A stretch of DNA of 64,000 nt. Source: Candidatus Thermoflexus tengchongensis (GTDB taxonomy: Bacteria; Chloroflexota; Anaerolineae; Thermoflexales; Thermoflexaceae). The stretch is from positions 176,111 through 240,110 of the forward strand of contig JAEVEX010000044.1 in assembly GCA_016842085.1 (NCBI GenBank). Reading direction: 5' to 3'. How positions within the stretch are numbered: the stretch's first letter is position 1; every line of letters begins with the position of its first letter. A program made the position numbers and the translations under genes. Positions 28,728 through 36,311 of this stretch are shown here, in pieces. The notes under the pieces are model-generated. The model did not search any database. It was not told the DNA's origin and was given only the letters and a program-made list of their open reading frames with translations.

Positions 28728-29114
28728 TCCGCACGGGCATAACGGAAGCCATGGGTTTTATCACCTTCCCCGCCCCTCTTCATCATAGCATGGGATTGGA
28801 GATTTCCTCCAGGGGATGGGGTGCGGCCACAGGGCTTTTCAGCTTTCCGGGAGAGGTCACGGGACCGCTGCGAGCGCTTGCCCTGGCAACGGTTGTGATC
28901 CCTCCGAAGGGAATGCTCTCATCTCCTGTTGAGAGGCCGGGCGGGCTGCCCTGGACGCAAGTTAAAATAAGGAGTTAGGCCGCTGGCTCCCCCCGGGTTT
29001 TTGGGGCCAGCCCGGCCTCAGGGGATATCGGGGAGGGGACATCCCGCTTTCCAGAGCGGAACCAGGCGGCGTAAGCCGTGACTCCTGGAAACAGAGTTCG
29101 GATGGGGGGAACCC
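28728..29114. other. 387-bp intergenic region with nested inverted repeats
   Basis: No gene is seen. GAGGCCGGGC (28933-28942) can pair with GCCCGGCCTC (29010-29019) and encloses a second stem (GCTGGC / GCCAGC around 28982-29011). A local AT-rich patch, TTAAAATAA, lies near 28961. It may hold the promoter and leader of the downstream YtxH gene, which starts at 29115 after GGGGGGAA. Confidence 0.4.
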
Positions 29115-29345
29115 ATGCGACGCGCGATCTTCTGGATTTATGGCTTTCTGGTAGGAGGGTTGACCGGGGCCGGTTTGATCCTGCTGTTTACCCCTCAATC
29201 GGGCGAGGACCTGCGCAAAAAGATTCAGGCCCGATGGCAGCAGATCCTGGAGGAAGGGCGCCAGGCAGCGGCCCAGCATCGAGCGGAGCTGGAGCGGGAG
29301 CTGGCGATACTCACCCGCCGAACTCCACCCACTTCATCCTCGTAG
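29115..29345 (+). CDS. YtxH-like small membrane protein
   Basis: 76 aa. One N-terminal helix (FWIYGFLVGGLTGAGLILLFTPQSGEDLRKKI) shows the typical YtxH pattern GxLLxAP/TPxSGxxLR. A charged amphipathic coiled tail follows (RWQQILEEGRQAAAQHRAELERELAIL). YtxH proteins are membrane-attached and often stress-related; the function is unknown. Monocistronic, with a hairpin terminator just downstream. Confidence 0.8.
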   Translation: MRRAIFWIYGFLVGGLTGAGLILLFTPQSGEDLRKKIQARWQQILEEGRQAAAQHRAELERELAILTRRTPPTSSS

Positions 29346-29400
29346 GAGACGGCGAGCCGTTGTCCTGCGAATTGCAGATCCCGGGTGCCGCCCCGATAAC

Positions 29401-29432
29401 GATTTCCTTCCCGGAAGGGAAATCTTTGGGAG
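29401..29432. terminator. bidirectional terminator between the YtxH gene and the penicillin-acylase-like gene
   Basis: GATTTCC (29401-29407) pairs with GGAAATC (29418-29424), with further pairing inside and CTTTGGGAGTTTTT after it on the plus strand. It lies between convergent genes. Confidence 0.65.
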
Positions 29433-29447
29433 TTTTTCATACACTCT

Positions 29448-31085
29448 CTAAGGCCATGGCCACCACCACGGCGTGGGGGCTGTCCCGACCTCCACGCCCG
29501 AATCGCTTTTTCTTACCGTGAGCGCCGGCCAGAAGGCTGTCCGATACGGTCGGGCCGGATCGATTGGCGTCGGCCAGAGGGCCTGCTCGTCCCCTCCTAC
29601 CGGGATTTCCGCGTGCAGCGGCCAGCCCGGAATCGACAGGGCAGCCGCGTGGGCTTTCCCCCATTCCCAGATGGTGTGCAGATCTCCATAGCGCCGTCCG
29701 ATCCAGATCAACGCCCGCCGGTAGGCTTCCCGCAGGATGGATGCTTGAACTTCCCGTTCCGGGGCACCCCGATGGTCTCCCACAGCTTCCCCATCCGTCA
29801 GCAGCGCCGTCAGGACCACCTCTGCGGGCCGCCGGGTGAGCAGACGCCGCAGCCCCTCCTCTCCGAGCTCATCCTCCAGCGCCGCCCGGAGGACCTCCTC
29901 CCGCCATACGACATAGACCAGGGCGGAAGGGCTTTTCGCGGCCAGGTCTCCTTCCCAGCGCTGGAGCATCCCATGCACCCGCCGTTGCAGCCAGTCCTGC
30001 GGGGGCAACGTTCGCAGCGCCTCCCGATGGATCGCCCGGGCCGCCGAGCAGGAGGGCCATTCTCCCGGCGCAGCCCTCCAGCCCCAGAAAGCCGACGGCG
30101 TCTCTTCCCCCAGGATCCCATGAACCAGCTCCTCAAGGTGATCCAGGGGATCCCCCAGGCCCGGCTCCGGTTCCAACCATCGCCCGCCGGACGGGGTGAT
30201 CCGCGCCAGGGCGCCCGGGATCCCGGGCCAGCGCAGGCGCACCTCGTCCTCACCCCACTCCGCGCGCCAGGGTAGCGGAAGCACGGGCGCCGCCATAGCG
30301 TGGAGGCGGAACCCCGGGCCTTCCCGACAGCCGCGGAAGAGCCCGAGCTCCGGAGCCGCGCCGGCCGCCGCCCAGGCCCGCCACGCGGCTTCACGCATCG
30401 CGACGTCAGGAGTCCGCGGGGCAGAGGTCCAGCGAGGGTCCTCCAGGGCGGAGCGAAGGGAGGGGGGAAGATGCTGAAGAAGGATGCGGATCTCCGCCTC
30501 CATCCATCCGGGATGGGCCAGCGCCAGGCCTGTCGCCACCGCCAGGCTATCCCGGGGGTCCCAGGGCCGGGCGAGGGGATCCGGCCGTGGCAGGCGGCGG
30601 GCTCCCGGGATCCCCATCCGCCATGCCGTGTTCACCCCGGCGGCATACGCTTCGAGCTGAGCCCGCGTCTCCTCATCCAGGGCCTCCCAGGTCCGGGCGA
30701 TGGCCGGGGCGATCCGCTCCCGGGCCCACCGGTCGGCTTCCCTGGCCTCCGGCCCGATCAGGGCTTCGAGCTGGCCGTAAGCCGCCGCTCGGCGCAGGAT
30801 CAGCAACGGAGCCGCGTCCAGCCCATCCAGGACGCCTTCCGCGAAGGCCCGATCCCACGCGGAACGGGCCTCCAGACGCCACTGGGCCGGGCCGACCCGG
30901 CGCAGGAGGATCCTTCCCTCGGGTCCCTCCAGGGTCAGGAGGGAAGGGGGGCTCATCACGGACAGAAGAGGCAGGATCCCGGCGAGGATCCCCACCCCCA
31001 GGATCAGGGCCAGGCCCGCGGCGCGGGGAAGATGAAGCCTTCTCCGGATCATCCGATCCATCCGCGTTTTCTGCGAGCAGGACAT
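29448..31085 (-). CDS. penicillin-acylase (S45)-like exported protein, probably degenerate
   Basis: 545 aa. An N-terminal membrane/signal segment (AAGLALILGVGILAGILPLLS) precedes a body that follows S45 acylases: AYAAGVNTAW, LEELVHGILGEETPSAFWGWRAAP, the KSPSALVYVVWREEVLRAAL block and a C-terminal YGDLHTIWEWGKAHA ... GGDEQALWPTP. It is shorter than typical S45 enzymes (~750-800 aa). I could not find the GSNxW autoprocessing site with the N-terminal nucleophile serine. It is therefore probably not an active amidase, or has changed chemistry. The exact start (MSCSQK or MDRMIRR) is unclear. Downstream of a PDZ protein gene on the same strand. Confidence 0.72.
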   Translation of the reverse strand: MSCSQKTRMDRMIRRRLHLPRAAGLALILGVGILAGILPLLSVMSPPSLLTLEGPEGRILLRRVGPAQWRLEARSAWDRAFAEGVLDGLDAAPLLILRRAAAYGQLEALIGPEAREADRWARERIAPAIARTWEALDEETRAQLEAYAAGVNTAWRMGIPGARRLPRPDPLARPWDPRDSLAVATGLALAHPGWMEAEIRILLQHLPPSLRSALEDPRWTSAPRTPDVAMREAAWRAWAAAGAAPELGLFRGCREGPGFRLHAMAAPVLPLPWRAEWGEDEVRLRWPGIPGALARITPSGGRWLEPEPGLGDPLDHLEELVHGILGEETPSAFWGWRAAPGEWPSCSAARAIHREALRTLPPQDWLQRRVHGMLQRWEGDLAAKSPSALVYVVWREEVLRAALEDELGEEGLRRLLTRRPAEVVLTALLTDGEAVGDHRGAPEREVQASILREAYRRALIWIGRRYGDLHTIWEWGKAHAAALSIPGWPLHAEIPVGGDEQALWPTPIDPARPYRTAFWPALTVRKSDSGVEVGTAPTPWWWPWP

Positions 31086-31106
31086 CCGCTCGCGGCGGCT
31101 CGGCGA

Positions 31107-31532
31107 CTAAGGAGCCCGGCCCAGCGTGACGGAGACGGTCCGTTCTTCCCCGTCCCGGACCACCGTCAGGCGCACGGTCTCCCCGGGGCGGTGGCGTCGC
31201 AGGACATCCGGGAGCGGGTGGCGGTCGTTGACGGGCTCTCCGTTCACGGCGGTGATCCGGTCGCCGGGGCGCAGGCCGGCCTCCTCCGCCGGGCTGCCGG
31301 GGACCACCTGAAGGACCCGCGCCCCATCGGCCCCGTGGGTGATCACCACCCCCAGCCAGGGGGTGCCAGCGGCAGGTCCGACCGGGGCCGGAGCGCCCGG
31401 GCTCCGGCCGATCAGATAGCCGACCAGCCCGCCCACCGCCAGGCCGACGCACCCGCATGCCAGGCCGACCAGGATCAGGGCCGCGATCCACATCCACGTC
31501 CGGTTTCCGAAACTCGAGGGCGCATCGCTCAT
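31107..31532 (-). CDS. membrane-anchored PDZ-domain protein
   Basis: 141 aa. An N-terminal membrane helix (MWIAALILVGLACGCVGLAVGGLVGYLIG), a Pro/Ala linker, then one PDZ domain (~55-138) with TPWLGVVI, VVPGSPAEEAGLRPGDRITAVNGEPV and VRLTVVRDGEERTVSVTL. It lacks the protease domain of HtrA proteins, so it is probably an adaptor that binds C-termini at the outer membrane face. Its start lies 3 nt after the murA stop, so it is cotranscribed with murA. Confidence 0.85.
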   Translation of the reverse strand: MSDAPSSFGNRTWMWIAALILVGLACGCVGLAVGGLVGYLIGRSPGAPAPVGPAAGTPWLGVVITHGADGARVLQVVPGSPAEEAGLRPGDRITAVNGEPVNDRHPLPDVLRRHRPGETVRLTVVRDGEERTVSVTLGRAP

Positions 31533-31535
31533 GGC

Positions 31536-32828
31536 TTATCGCTCCATGCGTTCGATGGCGGCGCCCAGGGCCCGCAATTTCCCATCGAGATCCTCATAGC
31601 CCCGGTCGATCTGGACGATGTTGCGGATCACGCTGGTTCCCTCGGCGCAGAGCGCCGCGATCACCAGCGCCATCCCCGCCCGGATGTCCGGGCTCTCCAG
31701 GCGCTCCCCGTGCAGCGGGGAGGGACCATGGACCAGGCAGCGATGGGGATCACAAAGGACAATGCGGGCGCCCATCGCGATCAGTTTGTCCACGAAATAG
31801 AGGCGGCTCTCGAACATCTTCTCGTGGAAGAGGACGGGGCCCACCGCCTGGGTGGCGGCCACAATGGCGATGCTCATCAGATCCGCGGGGAATCCCGGCC
31901 ACGGCGCATCCTCGATCTTCGGGATGTGTCCGCCGATGTCGGGCACCACCTGAAGGGATTGCTCGGGCGGCACATAGATGTCCTCCCCGTGGACTTCGAA
32001 ATGGATCCCCAGGCGCCGGTAGACCAGCTGGACCATGCGCAGGTGATGGGGGACAGCGCGGCGGATCCAGACCCCATCGCCGACCAGGGCGGCCAGCCCG
32101 ATGAAGGACCCCACCTCAATATGATCGGACTCGATCTCCCACTCCCCACCTCCCAGGCGATCCACCCCGTGGATGATCAGGGTGTTGGAGCCGATGCCTT
32201 CAATGCAGGCGCCGATCCGATTGAGGAAACCACAGAGGGCCTGAACGTGAGGCTCGGAGGCCGCGTTGCGCAGGATCGTGGTACCCCGGGCCAGAGCCGC
32301 CGCCATCACCGCGTTCTCCGTCGCCGTCACGCTGGCTTCGTCCAGCAGGATATCTGCACCGGTCAACCGGCTCTTCGAGCGGATGCGGAAAATCCGGTTC
32401 ACCTCATAACGGGCTCCCAGGGCCTCAAAGGCCAGAAAGTGGGTATCCAGCCGGCGGCGGCCGATGACATCCCCGCCGGGCGGCGGCATCTCCACCTCAC
32501 CGAAGCGGGCCAGCAGCGGGCCCGCCAGCAGGATGCTGGCCCGGATGTCCCGACAGAGCTCGGGGTTCAGGGGGCGGGGGCGCACTTCGCGGGTGTCAAT
32601 CCGCAACGTATGGGGATCCAGCTCCTCGATGGTTGCTCCCAGCTCGCTCAGGAGCTGCAGCAGGATGTGGACATCCCGGATGCGAGGCACATTCCGCAGG
32701 ATGACCGGTTCGTCCGCCAGCAGGGTGGCGGCGATCAGGGGGAGGGCAGCATTCTTGTTGCCGCCCGGCCGCACCTCTCCCCGCAACCGCCGCCCGCCTT
32801 CGATGATGAAGCAGGCTTCGCGAGCCAT
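31536..32828 (-). CDS. murA: UDP-N-acetylglucosamine 1-carboxyvinyltransferase (MurA), Cys-to-Asp active site
   Basis: 430 aa, full length, with the MurA/EPSP-synthase fold: [18 protein letters not shown] at the N-terminus, [18 protein letters not shown], and the active loop [16 protein letters not shown]. It transfers enolpyruvate to UDP-GlcNAc in the first committed step of peptidoglycan synthesis. At the loop position normally held by cysteine (Cys115 in E. coli) there is aspartate, here residue 120. That substitution is known to keep activity and to give fosfomycin resistance, so intrinsic resistance is predicted. Confidence 0.94.
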   Translation of the reverse strand: MAREACFIIEGGRRLRGEVRPGGNKNAALPLIAATLLADEPVILRNVPRIRDVHILLQLLSELGATIEELDPHTLRIDTREVRPRPLNPELCRDIRASILLAGPLLARFGEVEMPPPGGDVIGRRRLDTHFLAFEALGARYEVNRIFRIRSKSRLTGADILLDEASVTATENAVMAAALARGTTILRNAASEPHVQALCGFLNRIGACIEGIGSNTLIIHGVDRLGGGEWEIESDHIEVGSFIGLAALVGDGVWIRRAVPHHLRMVQLVYRRLGIHFEVHGEDIYVPPEQSLQVVPDIGGHIPKIEDAPWPGFPADLMSIAIVAATQAVGPVLFHEKMFESRLYFVDKLIAMGARIVLCDPHRCLVHGPSPLHGERLESPDIRAGMALVIAALCAEGTSVIRNIVQIDRGYEDLDGKLRALGAAIERMER

Positions 32829-32940
32829 GGCATTCCTCTCTATCCGGATTCACACAGCTGGGCTCCGCTGGGGAAAGACGGAATGGCCCCTCCCCTATAT
32901 TGGAGCTGGCCCGGCCTCGATCCCTCCTGGAGGAGATCCA

Positions 32941-33795
32941 TCACTCCAGCGCCAGCAGGCGCACCCGCACGATCACCGGATCCCCCCGGCGGGCCTCCAG
33001 AACGGCTGCGGCGCATCCGTTCACCAGCCCGATCTCCAGGAAACCGGAGCTGCCCGGGTAAGCGATCAGCTCGCCCGGCCGTCCTTCCGCGAACGTATGA
33101 ACAATGCCCGCAAGCCCTCGATCGCCGATCTCCACCCGCGCCTCGCTGGCCCGGAAGACCACCGGGAAGCGCCGGGCAAGGGGCCCGAAAGCGGGCTGCA
33201 GAACGAGCGTGGCCCCCTGCCACTGGAGCCGGCCGATGCTGGTCACCAGGTTGCCGAAGCGGTCCGCGTGGAGGATTTCCCCCACGATGCGCTCCTCCTC
33301 CAGCTCCAGGCGGGGCGGCGGCAGACGGACCGGATCGGTCACCGGCGGGCCGAAGGCGGCGGGCGGAACCCCCCGGGCGAGATAAGCCGCGGCCGGGGCG
33401 AAGACATCCCGGCCGTGGAACGTATAGCTCACCTGAGGGAGCCGGTAAGCGGGCTCCTCTATTGAATAGCAGCGGGCTTCCGGGTGATTGTCCAGAACAA
33501 AGCTGAAGAGCCCATTATCCGGCCCGACGAAGAGCGCCCGTTCGGTCTCCACGATCAGGGCGCGGCGCCCGCTGCCCACCCCGGGATCCACCACCGCGAG
33601 GTGAATGGTCCCGGGCGGGAAATAGGGCGCCGCCTCCGCCACCACGAAGGCGGCCCGCCGGATATCCTGGGGCGGGATATGGTGGCTCAGATCCACCAGG
33701 CGCACATCGGGGGCGATGGAGAGGATCACCCCCTTCATCGTCCCCACGTAGCCGTCCTCATCGCCGAAATCCGTCGTCAGCGTGATGATCCGCAT
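32941..33795 (-). CDS. SAM hydroxide adenosyltransferase (DUF62 family)
   Basis: 284 aa with the diagnostic N-terminal LTTDFGDEDGYVGTMKGVI, DLSHHIPPQDIRRAAFVV and HLAVVDPGVGSGRRALIVE, followed by FVGPDNGLFSFVLD. Such enzymes hydrolyse S-adenosylmethionine to adenosine and methionine, or are relatives of halogenases. The conserved Asp and Arg/His triad region is intact. It is 112 nt upstream of murA on the same strand. The physiological role in bacteria is not settled. Confidence 0.92.
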   Translation of the reverse strand: MRIITLTTDFGDEDGYVGTMKGVILSIAPDVRLVDLSHHIPPQDIRRAAFVVAEAAPYFPPGTIHLAVVDPGVGSGRRALIVETERALFVGPDNGLFSFVLDNHPEARCYSIEEPAYRLPQVSYTFHGRDVFAPAAAYLARGVPPAAFGPPVTDPVRLPPPRLELEEERIVGEILHADRFGNLVTSIGRLQWQGATLVLQPAFGPLARRFPVVFRASEARVEIGDRGLAGIVHTFAEGRPGELIAYPGSSGFLEIGLVNGCAAAVLEARRGDPVIVRVRLLALE

Positions 33796-34294
33796 TCACG
33801 GCCCTCCGTTCCCGGCAGGCAGCCGGATATTTTACAGCGAGGGGGCTCTGGGGCCGGGCGGGCCACCAGGAGAGGGGAGAGCTGATCCGATTTCGCCACC
33901 TGCATGGGGAAAAGACCCCTCTCATCCGCCCTGGATATATTCTAAGCGTATTGGGAGTTCGGGATCCTGGACACACGGGTCGTGCTATGGGCGGAACGGA
34001 TCCGCCTGCCTTCAGGGGGTTCCACAAGGAGTGAGGAATATGCGGGGATCCAACCCGGCGATCCCCGGTCCGACACGGACGATCGACCGATTTCCATCGC
34101 TGGTTCCCAGGAGGGGGCGGAAGCGCTACCGCGGGGATTTATCGGTTCCTTACTTTGGCAGATACTGCGCCATTCGGGAACAGGGATCTTCTGAGGGGTC
34201 ACGCGGATCCCGAAGAGGGGTGGGATTTTAAAATCGTGGGGGCAGGCCGCGAAGACACCTGCCCCCACGATGTCCGCGCCTTTTATCCCCTTCG
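33796..34294. other. 499-bp intergenic region, no gene recognised
   Basis: Neither strand gives a convincing protein; the open frames present have no family-like sequence and no good ribosome sites. The segment at ~34047-34072 can form a short hairpin (GGGGATC / GATCCCC). The nos operon terminator at 34233-34271 occupies the right part. Confidence 0.6.
34230..34271 (-). terminator. intrinsic terminator of the nos operon
   Basis: On the minus strand, ATCGTGGGGGCAGG and its exact complement (14-bp arms, 11-base loop) are followed by TTTTAAAAT. It starts 24 nt after the cytochrome c stop codon. Confidence 0.85.
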
Positions 34295-34729
34295 CTAAGG
34301 TTGATAAGGATTGAAGGTGCGGATGAAGGCGATAATGTCGGCCAGATCCTGATCGGTCAGAGCCGGGTTGCCCCCTTTCGGCGGCATATCCACCCCGGTG
34401 GTGTTGGCCGGATCCGTCGCCGGCCGCCCCTTCTTGATGAACTCCAGCAGCTGGGCATCGGTCTGCTGCTTCACGAAGGCGCTTGTGGTCAGATCCTTCC
34501 CCAGGCCGGGCAATCCTTTGGCATCCGGCCCGTGACACGAGGCGCAGGTGCCCAGGAATAACTCCTTCCCTTTCTCCGGGTTTCCTTTTAGAGCCACCGG
34601 AGTGGCGCCTCCACCGCCTGTTGCCCCTCCGGCCGGCGCGCCGCCACCACACCCACTCGCGACCAGCGCGAAGAGAAGGAATCCGATCCCCAGAATCCCT
34701 CCGTATCCGTTTTTCGTAAGCAACCTCAT
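34295..34729 (-). CDS. lipoprotein c-type cytochrome of the nos cluster
   Basis: The start at MRLLTKNGYG, with GGGAGGG at spacing ~7, gives 144 aa; the frame upstream is unrelated. A lipoprotein signal ends at Cys27 (LVASGC), a Gly/Ala linker follows, and then a class I cytochrome c domain with CASCH (Cys62, Cys65, His66) and a Met ligand in VDMPPKGG (~114). It should be tethered outside the membrane and pass electrons, most simply to NosZ, the terminal enzyme of the same operon. It is the last gene before the terminator. The partner assignment is inference from context. Confidence 0.9.
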   Translation of the reverse strand: MRLLTKNGYGGILGIGFLLFALVASGCGGGAPAGGATGGGGATPVALKGNPEKGKELFLGTCASCHGPDAKGLPGLGKDLTTSAFVKQQTDAQLLEFIKKGRPATDPANTTGVDMPPKGGNPALTDQDLADIIAFIRTFNPYQP

Positions 34730-34826
34730 CGTTTCCCTCCCTGTGCAGATGATCCCGCCTACCACGAAACCGATGACGAGGGGTGCCACGCTGTCTTTTT
34801 TGCTCTTCCCCTCGTGATCCCTCAGA

Positions 34827-35291
34827 TCATGGGTGGGAATGAGCACCATGGGGTGGTTGTGTCTCCTGAAGGAGCCGCGCCCAATCTTTGACCTCGCCGC
34901 CATGCTCGCGGGCGAAAGCCTCCGCTCGGGAGCGGTCGGAGAAGGCCGCAAGGCCATATCCCATCGGAGAATGGACGCGTGGGGAAGAGACGAAGAACGC
35001 GTGCGTGGCATCGATCCAGGCGCGGGTCTCATAGTCATGCACATAGAAAACTGCCACATCCTCTGAATGCTTGCGATGGTAAACCACCATATCCCCGATG
35101 TCGTCAAAGAGGCGCGCCTGGCCGTCTCGCGTAACGTAGGCGGCGGCGAATCGGGGATCGCTGATGATCATCCCACACTCGGCGCATGGATCCTTTCCGT
35201 AAGCGATGTCCGGCGGCCGCGGTCCCGAGGCCCGGGTGCATGCAGCGACCCCCAGCCATAAGAGCACGAGCAGCCTGACGCTCCAGCGCAT
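34827..35291 (-). CDS. nosL: copper-binding lipoprotein NosL
   Basis: 154 aa from MRWSVRLLV, preceded by GGAGGG. The lipobox is LGVAAC (Cys18). The NosL signature DPCAECGMII (Cys36, Cys39, Met41) binds Cu(I). AAYVTRDGQARLFDDIGDM and the C-terminal SPMGYGLAAF are also typical. NosL delivers copper for assembly of the CuZ site of nitrous oxide reductase via the NosDFY complex. It is in the nos operon between nosY and the cytochrome gene. Confidence 0.95.
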   Translation of the reverse strand: MRWSVRLLVLLWLGVAACTRASGPRPPDIAYGKDPCAECGMIISDPRFAAAYVTRDGQARLFDDIGDMVVYHRKHSEDVAVFYVHDYETRAWIDATHAFFVSSPRVHSPMGYGLAAFSDRSRAEAFAREHGGEVKDWARLLQETQPPHGAHSHP

Positions 35292-35450
35292 GGACAACAA
35301 TCCCTCCAGAACGGGAATTTTCACGCCACAACTACCGCTGCTCAAACCGGTCCTCTCAGCGGATCGAGCAGCGCTCGTCCTTCTTTCCCTACCACGGGCG
35401 TAATTCCCGAAAGATGGTTAAGGGGGCCAACAGCGCACCCGGTCGCAGGG

Positions 35451-36290
35451 TTAAAGGCCGGAATCCCGGAGACCCCGAAAGCGGAGGGCCGCAACCAGAA
35501 AGGCCAGGACGAGCCAGATCCCCATCGCCCCCAACAGCAGCGGGCCCAGCGCTTCCCCGTAGGTCCGCCAGGCGAACCAGCCGGCCGGGCCCAGAAGATC
35601 CGGCGATCCGTTCAGCATCACCATGGCCAGGATCCGGAACCCGTGGAGCGGATTCAACAGCGCCAGCCACCAGAGCCAGGCCGGGGAAAGCCCGATGGCC
35701 CACGTCAGCCCCATCAGGCCCAGATCCGAAAGGAAGACCGCGGTCAGCCAGGCGATCAGGGTGACCCCCAGGGCCGTGCTCTGCCGTCGCAGCCCGACGC
35801 CGATGGCCATCCCGATCCCGTAAGCGATCCAGGACAGCAACGTGGCCCCGGCCGCCAGGCCCGCATAACGGCCGATCTCCTCCAGGCCGCCCAGCCCTCC
35901 TCCCAGCCCGATCCCCAGTCCGGTCACCCCGAACCCCAGCCCCATCGCGGCCGCGAGGGCGATGGCTCCGCCAGCGGCTTTAGCGACGAAGACCTGAGCG
36001 CGCGAGACCGGATACGAAAGCAGATACGCCAGCGTCCCGCTCTCCCGCTCCGCGGCCCACGTGAGGGCGCCCAGGCCCAGGCCCATCAGGGAGGCCAGCA
36101 ACATCGACAGGTTCACTAGGCTCGCCGCTGTCCGCCCGAAGCCGGCCAGCCCGATATAGCCGGAGCCGATCATGGAGAAAGCGGCCAGGGCCAGGGCGAC
36201 CATGGCGAAGCTCCCGGCCGTGAGCAGGAACCATCGGCTTCGGAGGGCCTCGCGCCCCTCCTTGCGGATCAGCAACGTCCAGATGCGCAT
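35451..36290 (-). CDS. nosY: ABC transporter permease NosY
   Basis: 279 aa with about six membrane helices, starting MRIWTLLIRKEGREALRSRW, the usual N-terminus of ABC-2-type permeases, and containing WAAERESGTLAYLLSYPVSR, the conserved intracellular block. It forms the membrane core of the NosDFY complex that supplies sulfur/copper assembly functions to NosZ. The nosDF gene ends 21 nt upstream, so the products are made together. Confidence 0.92.
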   Translation of the reverse strand: MRIWTLLIRKEGREALRSRWFLLTAGSFAMVALALAAFSMIGSGYIGLAGFGRTAASLVNLSMLLASLMGLGLGALTWAAERESGTLAYLLSYPVSRAQVFVAKAAGGAIALAAAMGLGFGVTGLGIGLGGGLGGLEEIGRYAGLAAGATLLSWIAYGIGMAIGVGLRRQSTALGVTLIAWLTAVFLSDLGLMGLTWAIGLSPAWLWWLALLNPLHGFRILAMVMLNGSPDLLGPAGWFAWRTYGEALGPLLLGAMGIWLVLAFLVAALRFRGLRDSGL

Positions 36291-36311
36291 CTTTAGCCCC
36301 CCTGATACGCG

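Noticed and set aside
30300..33506. 1068-codon open frame antisense to the acylase-like, PDZ, murA and SAM-hydrolase genes
   Set aside because: It crosses four genes with strong homology on the minus strand and is a composition artefact.
33982..34194. Small plus-strand gene in the gap before the nos operon
   Set aside because: The translation lacks any recognisable pattern, the ribosome site is poor and no neighbour supports it.
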